Part shown: in pieces, positions 59,589 through 64,000 of the stretch
How the letters are laid out: each line of letters opens with the position of its first letter
Numbering within the stretch: the first letter of the stretch is position 1
Program-made: the position numbers and the translations under genes
Assembly (NCBI RefSeq): GCF_900111885.1
Contig: NZ_FOKG01000022.1
Coordinates: 1 to 64,000, forward strand
Direction of reading: 5' to 3'
DNA from: Amycolatopsis marina
GTDB lineage: Bacteria > Actinomycetota > Actinomycetes > Mycobacteriales > Pseudonocardiaceae
DNA length: 64,000 bases
The notes under the pieces: model-generated
What the model was told of the DNA's origin: nothing
Database searches by the model: none
The model's input: only the letters and a program-made list of their open reading frames with translations

Positions 59589-60467
59589 ATGGTCACGCAA
59601 ACCCCTGCGGATGGTCTCGACCGCGCGGCGAACGATGCGCCTGACGGCGTCGTCGAACGTCAACGGCCCGGGATCGCCCAGCGTGCGGCCGGACTGGCAG
59701 AGCGGGCATGGCGGCCGGTCGCGCTGCTGCTCGGGATCTTCGCGCTCTGGTGGCTGGTGACCGCGGCGGAGTGGATCGAACCGTATCTTGTGCCCTCCCC
59801 CGGGGACACCATCGGAGCGATCACCGACAACCCGGAGTACTTCTGGGAGCACACCTGGACGACCGGTTACGAGACGCTGCTCGGGTTCGTGATCGCGGCG
59901 GCGATCGGCGTGTTCGCGGCCGTCGTGATGGTGTACTCCTCGACGATCGAGAAGACGCTGTACCCGCTGCTGTTGTTCGCACAGGTGATTCCGAAGATCG
60001 CGATAGCGCCGCTGTTCGTGGTGTGGCTCGGGTTCGGGCTCGGTCCCAAGATCGTGGTCGCGGTGCTGATGGCGTTCTTCCCCGTCGTGATCTCGATGGT
60101 CACCGGGTTGAAGTCGATCGACCCGGAGATGCTGCAGTTGTCGGCGACCATGGGCGCCAAGCCCGCGCAGACGTTCTGGAAGATCCGGTTTCCCGCCTCG
60201 CTGCCACACTTGTTCTCCGGGCTGAAGGTCGCGGCCACGATGGCGGTCACCGGAGCGGTGGTCGGCGAGTTCGTCGGAGCGGACGCCGGACTCGGATTCG
60301 TGATCCTGCAGGCCAACGGAAATCTTGACACCCCCGTGCTCTTCGCGGGGTTGCTGGTGATGTCGCTGCTGGGGGTCCTGCTGTTCGTGGTGGTGGAGTG
60401 GGCCGAGCATCTGCTGCTCCCGTGGCAGGCGAGCCGCCGCACGGACTCCGTCACGACAACGATGTAG
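59589..60467 (+). CDS. ABC transporter permease, NitT/TauT (SsuC/ThiX-like) type
   Basis: A 292-residue inner-membrane permease with six predicted helices. The EAA loop for the ATPase is the segment around LQLSATMGAKPAQTFWKIRFP. The preceding helices (LLFAQVIPKIAIAPLFVVWLG) match the SsuC/TauC group. ATG at 59589 follows GGAGGCGAGG; the frame is open 36 bp further upstream. It starts the plus-strand unit permease, binding protein (15-bp gap), ATPase (3-bp gap), controlled by the tandem LacI operators. Confidence 0.92.
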   Translation: MVTQTPADGLDRAANDAPDGVVERQRPGIAQRAAGLAERAWRPVALLLGIFALWWLVTAAEWIEPYLVPSPGDTIGAITDNPEYFWEHTWTTGYETLLGFVIAAAIGVFAAVVMVYSSTIEKTLYPLLLFAQVIPKIAIAPLFVVWLGFGLGPKIVVAVLMAFFPVVISMVTGLKSIDPEMLQLSATMGAKPAQTFWKIRFPASLPHLFSGLKVAATMAVTGAVVGEFVGADAGLGFVILQANGNLDTPVLFAGLLVMSLLGVLLFVVVEWAEHLLLPWQASRRTDSVTTTM

Positions 60468-60482
60468 AGAAGGAGTACGTCC

Positions 60483-61502
60483 ATGAAGGTTCGTGCAGTG
60501 ATCGCCGGCGCCGCCGCTGTGCTGCTGCTGGCGGCCGGGTGCGGCGGATCGGAACCCGCCACCACGACCAATGCCGAGGGCGAGCAGCTCGATCGCGTCA
60601 CCCTGACGCTGAACTGGTACCCGTACGGTGAACACGCACCGTTCTACTACGGCAAGTCCGAGGGCATTTTCGAGAAGCACGGCATCGACCTGGAGATCAG
60701 GGCGGGCCAGGGATCGCAGAAAACCGTTCAGGCCACCGCGGCGGGACAAACCGACTTCGGCTGGGCAGACACTCCCGCGCTGCTCGCCGGAGTCAGCCAG
60801 GGGCTTGAGGTCAAGAGCATCGGTGTGTTCCTGCAGACGACGCCGTCCTCGGTGCAGTTCTTCAGCGAGCAGAACATCAGTTCGCCTGCCGATCTGAAGG
60901 GCAAGACCATCGCGAGCACCGCAGGTGACGCACTGAGCCGGACCTTCCCCACGTTCCTCGAGGCCAACGGTCTCGCCGAGGGAGATGTCTCGTTGCAGAA
61001 CACCGACGCCGCGGGCAAGATGGCCGCGGTCATGTCGGGACAGACCGACGCACTGCTCGGCTATGCCACGGACCAGGGGCCGACGATGCAGGAGAAGGCC
61101 GGCAAGCCGGTGTCCTATCTGCGGTTCGCCGAGCACGGCCTGAACTTCTTCAGCAACGGGCTGCTCACCTCCCTGGACACGCTCGAGGAGCGGGAGGACC
61201 TGGTGCGGCGAATGGTGGCCGCGTCCAGTGAGGCGTGGACCGCGGCGGCCGGCGACCAGGACGCCGCGGTCGCGGCGATGCAGGGGGCCTCCGAGCAACT
61301 GCCCTCCACCCAGGTGCTCTCCGAGCAGTTCGCCAGCACGCTGGAGCTGCTGCACACCGAGGCCACCGAAGGTATGGCGCCGGGCGTCAACGACGAGGCC
61401 GACTGGCAGCAGACGATCGACATCTTCGCCGGGGCAGGCGTGATCGAGAGCCCCGAGGCGCCCAGTGCGTACTGGGACGCCGGTCTGGCACCGAAGGGAT
61501 AG
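60483..61502 (+). CDS. ABC substrate-binding lipoprotein, NMT1/THI5-like
   Basis: A 339-residue exported lipoprotein: signal peptide with lipobox LLAAGC (lipidated Cys near residue 20), then an NMT1/THI5-type binding domain (LTLNWYPYGEHAPFYYGKSEGIFEKHGIDLEI; QTDFGWADTPALLAGV). Related proteins bind sulfonates, nitrate, taurine, aromatic acids or pyrimidine precursors of thiamine. I saw no thiamine riboswitch upstream, and the LacI/enolase setting points to a carbon source. The exact ligand is unknown. Confidence 0.9.
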   Translation: MKVRAVIAGAAAVLLLAAGCGGSEPATTTNAEGEQLDRVTLTLNWYPYGEHAPFYYGKSEGIFEKHGIDLEIRAGQGSQKTVQATAAGQTDFGWADTPALLAGVSQGLEVKSIGVFLQTTPSSVQFFSEQNISSPADLKGKTIASTAGDALSRTFPTFLEANGLAEGDVSLQNTDAAGKMAAVMSGQTDALLGYATDQGPTMQEKAGKPVSYLRFAEHGLNFFSNGLLTSLDTLEEREDLVRRMVAASSEAWTAAAGDQDAAVAAMQGASEQLPSTQVLSEQFASTLELLHTEATEGMAPGVNDEADWQQTIDIFAGAGVIESPEAPSAYWDAGLAPKG

Positions 61503-61505
61503 CGG

Positions 61506-62339
61506 ATGAGGCCGGGAAACAGCACTGCCGAACGGACCGAGAGCGCCGGAGTATCGCTCGCAGGCGCGACCGCCGCGGTCGAACTGGACGACGTCGCGGT
61601 GCGGTTTCGCACGAAGAAGAAGGACGTCACCGCGCTGAGCGAGGTGACACTACGGGTTGAGCAGGGCGAGTTCGTCGCGATCGTCGGTCCTTCCGGGTGC
61701 GGCAAGTCCACATTGCTCAAACTGGCGTCTGGATTGCTGCGGCCGTCCAACGGGCAGGTGCGGCTACTCGGTGATTCCGTAACCGGCCCCCGGCGGGACA
61801 TCGGATACGTGTTCCAGCGCGCTGCCCTGCTCGACTGGCGTTCGGCGCGTCGGAACATCCTGCTGCAGGCCGAGATGCGGCACATGCCCGCCGCGGAGGC
61901 GGCACGCCGTACCGATGAGCTGATCGAGATGACCGGGCTCACCGGCTTCGGGGACGCGTACCCGCACGAACTGTCCGGGGGCATGCAACAGCGGGTGGCG
62001 TTGTGCCGTGCGTTGCTGCACCGGCCGCCGGTGTTGCTCATGGACGAGCCGTTCGGTGCGCTGGACGCGCTGACGAGGGAACAGATGAACGTCGAGCTGC
62101 GGCGAATCTGGCAGGAGACCGGTACGACCGTGCTGCTGGTGACGCACTCGATCGCGGAGGCGGTCTACCTCGCCGACCGGGTGGTCATGATGACGGCGCG
62201 GCCCGGCACGGTGGCCGGGGTTGTCGACGTCGGTCTCCCGGCGGACAGGGACTACGGCGCGACCATGGCCGAGCCCGAGTTCGCCAGGGCCACGAAGGAG
62301 ATCCGGGCGCACCTCGGCGCCGCATCCGCCGCCGACTGA
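61506..62339 (+). CDS. ABC transporter ATP-binding protein, NitT/TauT type
   Basis: A 277-residue ATPase. Walker A GPSGCGKST is at 61-69, the Q-loop region is YVFQRAALLDWR, the signature LSGGMQQRV is near 158, and Walker B is VLLMDEPFGALD, with H-loop VTHSIAEA. Standard SsuB/TauB type. The start is 3 bp after the binding-protein stop. An N-terminal extension of about 27 residues (including an acidic-Ala stretch) precedes the ABC core. Confidence 0.93.
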   Translation: MRPGNSTAERTESAGVSLAGATAAVELDDVAVRFRTKKKDVTALSEVTLRVEQGEFVAIVGPSGCGKSTLLKLASGLLRPSNGQVRLLGDSVTGPRRDIGYVFQRAALLDWRSARRNILLQAEMRHMPAAEAARRTDELIEMTGLTGFGDAYPHELSGGMQQRVALCRALLHRPPVLLMDEPFGALDALTREQMNVELRRIWQETGTTVLLVTHSIAEAVYLADRVVMMTARPGTVAGVVDVGLPADRDYGATMAEPEFARATKEIRAHLGAASAAD

Positions 62340-62408
62340 GTGTCGGCAGGCAGTACCGAAAAATCACCACCGCCGCACCCACAACCGAATAACCCGGCGA
62401 TCACCAGA

Positions 62409-62421
62409 GTAAGCGCTTTCA
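62409..62421. promoter_or_regulatory. LacI-type operator before the secreted-protein gene
   Basis: GTAAGCGCTTTCA contains a perfect AAGCGCTT palindrome and matches 11 of the 13 bases of the LacI-type consensus half pair. It lies 25 bp before the start of the gene at 62447. The LacI regulator at 58297-59376 is the likely binder. Confidence 0.6.
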
Positions 62422-62446
62422 TCGACTACTCAACGGAGAGAATCGC

Positions 62447-63439
62447 ATGTCGAAAGTCAGATGCGCTCGATCGATATCCCTCGGCGCGCTCGCAGCGGCG
62501 ACGGCCGGCCTGGTGCTCGTGGCTCCGCCCGCGAGTGCGGGGCTGACCACACACTGCGCCGGAACAGCGGGTGCGGTCACCGTGCCAGGTGATCTGCTGG
62601 TGCCCGAAGGTAAATCCTGTGTGCTGGACGGCACCACGGTAACCGGGGTCGTCACGGTCGCCGAGGGGGCCAACCTGATCATCACCGGCGGTGCGTTCGA
62701 GCAGGGCGTCACCGTGCTCGACGACGGGTTCTTCGACGCCGAGTTGACCGGAATCGGCGGCGGTGTCCGCATGATCGATGCCTACGGCACATATCTCGCG
62801 GATCTCACCACTGGGGGTGGCCTGCGCGTGGAGGCTCCGGAGCATCCGGAGCGGGCGACGTACGCCTACCTCAGCGGAGCCACGGTCGGCGGTGACGTGA
62901 GTTCCCGCGCGGGCGAACTGTACGCCGAGCACTCCATCCTGCGGTCCGGGCTCTCCGGTGCGGAGGTGTCCTATGTGGATCTTTACGATGTCGTGCTGGA
63001 AGGCGACCTTGCCGTTCGCGACGCGCAGCTCGGATCCGTCGTCTGCGGAAGCGAGGTGTACGGCGACGCGCATTTCACGGACAACTCCGGCACTGTCCAG
63101 GTCGGCGCGGACGGCCCCGTGGCGAGCTGTGCCGCCGCCGGCTACTGGGACGGTGACGTGCGGATCGCCGACAACACGGCCCACGTCCGGGTGAGTGGCA
63201 ACATCATCCGGGGTGACCTGTCGGGAACGGGCAACGCCCCCGCGCCCGAGGTGTCCGGCAACCGCGTCCGCGGCGAGGCCTCCGGTCAGTTCGACACCTC
63301 CTCGGCGGCCCGTGCGGAAGCCATGGCGGACAACCGTGCCGGGCAGGCGGACCGTGGCGCGGCGCTCGCCGAGCAGACGCGGGACCGGCGTTCGGCCGCA
63401 CAGGCCGTCGCCGTCGCCGCGGGCCCGGTCGAGCTGTGA
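62447..63439 (+). CDS. Secreted repeat-rich protein of unknown function
   Basis: A 330-residue exported protein. Residues 1-31 form a signal peptide (basic start, long hydrophobic core, ASA cleavage). The mature part repeats short strand-turn units (GVVTVAEGANLIITGGAF, GVTVLDDGFFDAELTG, GDVRIADNTAHVRVSGN), which suggests a right-handed beta-helix or bactofilin-like fold. The last 60 residues are Ala/Arg-rich and unlike the rest. There is no cell-wall anchor and no catalytic motif I know. It follows a LacI-type operator and precedes the ThuA gene by 11 bp, so the two may act together outside the cell. Confidence 0.7.
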   Translation: MSKVRCARSISLGALAAATAGLVLVAPPASAGLTTHCAGTAGAVTVPGDLLVPEGKSCVLDGTTVTGVVTVAEGANLIITGGAFEQGVTVLDDGFFDAELTGIGGGVRMIDAYGTYLADLTTGGGLRVEAPEHPERATYAYLSGATVGGDVSSRAGELYAEHSILRSGLSGAEVSYVDLYDVVLEGDLAVRDAQLGSVVCGSEVYGDAHFTDNSGTVQVGADGPVASCAAAGYWDGDVRIADNTAHVRVSGNIIRGDLSGTGNAPAPEVSGNRVRGEASGQFDTSSAARAEAMADNRAGQADRGAALAEQTRDRRSAAQAVAVAAGPVEL

Positions 63440-63450
63440 GGGGGCCGACG

Positions 63451-64000
63451 ATGAGAATCACGCGTCGCCGTCTGCCCGCACTTCTCGCGTCCCTGCTCAC
63501 GGTCGCACTCGCACTCGGGGTGGCGCTCGCGCCGCCGGTCGCCGCCCAGCCGAGGTTCTCCGTGCTGGTCTTCTCCAAGGTGACGAACTTCTACCACGAC
63601 TCGATTCCCGCGGGAATCGCGGCGATAGAACAGCTCGGGGCAACGCACGGGTTCGAGGTCGAGGCCACCGATGACGCGGGTGCCTTCACCGACGAGAACC
63701 TGGACCGGTTCGACGTGGTGGTCTTCAACAACACCAACTCGACGCCTCAGTCGGGCGACCTGCTGGACTCGGACCAGCGGGCGGCGTTGCAGCGCTACAT
63801 CCGCGACGGCGGCGGTTGGACCGGGCTGCATGCCGCCTCGGCGAGTGAGCGTGACTGGCCCTGGTACGAGGGGCTGGTCGGGGCGATCTTCGACTATCAC
63901 CCCGCTCCACAGGTCGGCAGGGTCAAGGTGCTCGACCGTGCGCATCCGTCCACACAGGATCTTCCGGAGCTGTGGGAGCAGCACGAGGAGTGGTACAACT
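63451..64000 (+). CDS. Secreted ThuA-domain protein, 3' end cut by the window edge
   Basis: At least 183 residues. The signal peptide (MRITRRRLPALLASLL, hydrophobic core, ending AAQ near residue 33) is followed by the ThuA fold: FSVLVFSKVTNFYHDSIPAG, VVVFNNTNSTPQSGDLL, GWTGLHAAS and YEGLVGAIFDYH. ThuA (trehalose-utilisation) domains resemble glutamine amidotransferase folds and occur in proteins acting on glycans. ATG at 63451. The gene runs past the window; family members often continue with sugar-binding or PKD domains. Confidence 0.85.
   Translation, partial: MRITRRRLPALLASLLTVALALGVALAPPVAAQPRFSVLVFSKVTNFYHDSIPAGIAAIEQLGATHGFEVEATDDAGAFTDENLDRFDVVVFNNTNSTPQSGDLLDSDQRAALQRYIRDGGGWTGLHAASASERDWPWYEGLVGAIFDYHPAPQVGRVKVLDRAHPSTQDLPELWEQHEEWYN

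Noticed and set aside
60350..60482. Thiamine riboswitch before the NMT1-like binding protein
   Set aside because: The gap to the permease is 15 bp and no conserved TPP-box sequence is visible here or in the 59377-59588 leader.

Overview
The window is 64 kb of high-GC chromosomal DNA from an actinomycete. The evidence is GTG/ATG starts with GGAG-type ribosome binding sites, strong GC bias at third codon positions, many TetR/GntR/LacI/PucR regulators, a lipA/sdaA pair, a very long HrpA helicase and an actinobacterial-type second PolA-like protein. The family Pseudonocardiaceae (Saccharomonospora/Amycolatopsis-like) is a reasonable guess, but it is inference only. I saw no rRNA, tRNA, CRISPR array, transposase or phage gene. 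All 49 genes look intact except lipA and the ThuA gene, which are cut by the window edges.

Layout. 1-3224: lipoyl synthase, serine ammonia-lyase and a FadR-type GntR regulator, then a 133-bp near-perfect palindromic element (3253-3385). 3409-5892 (minus): epimerase-like protein, LysE exporter and O-methyltransferase. 6009-10877 (plus): a fatty-acid/sterol-type CoA cluster (SCP-x thiolase, SRPBCC protein, double-hotdog MaoC, SDR, acyl-CoA dehydrogenase) behind a palindromic operator. 10929-15848: a GH172/DUF2961 protein, a two-domain fatty acyl-CoA reductase-like SDR, a small orphan protein and a ferredoxin reductase. 15910-20566: an alpha/beta hydrolase divergent from an unknown small DNA-binding protein across three related CTTGACG palindromes, a Bcr/CflA exporter, and an old-yellow-enzyme/TetR pair. 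20651-26285: cutA, a PucR regulator, a Tat-exported accessory protein with a GMC oxidoreductase, and an FMN-dependent 2-hydroxy-acid oxidase. 26319-31932: hrpA and a PolA-like polymerase. 32089-41222: acyl-CoA synthetase, XRE regulator, secreted subtilase, then an SDR/APH-type kinase/histidine phosphatase/strictosidine-synthase-like run and an MFS transporter.

41399-57049 is the most interesting part. A FadD32-like fatty acyl-AMP ligase, a 2183-residue type I polyketide synthase (ACP-KS-AT-DH-KR-ACP-degenerate carrier-TE) and an antigen-85-like esterase form a tightly coupled minus-strand operon. Next to it lie a DHA2 exporter, an MmpL/RND-type transporter, a thiolase-like protein and a TetR regulator. 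The set resembles the mycobacterial mycolate-condensing locus (FadD32-Pks13-Ag85-MmpL3), but reduction and dehydration domains are built into the synthase. It probably makes and exports a fatty-acid-primed lipid polyketide.

57122-64000: a LacI regulator with an enolase-superfamily enzyme, a divergent NitT/TauT-type ABC importer, a secreted repeat-rich protein and a secreted ThuA protein. LacI-type operators lie in front of both the ABC genes and the secreted-protein gene, so these probably form one catabolic regulon. The DNA also carries several intergenic repeats: a 55-bp element in two copies, a 50-bp element in two copies, and a 21-bp tandem array between convergent genes.
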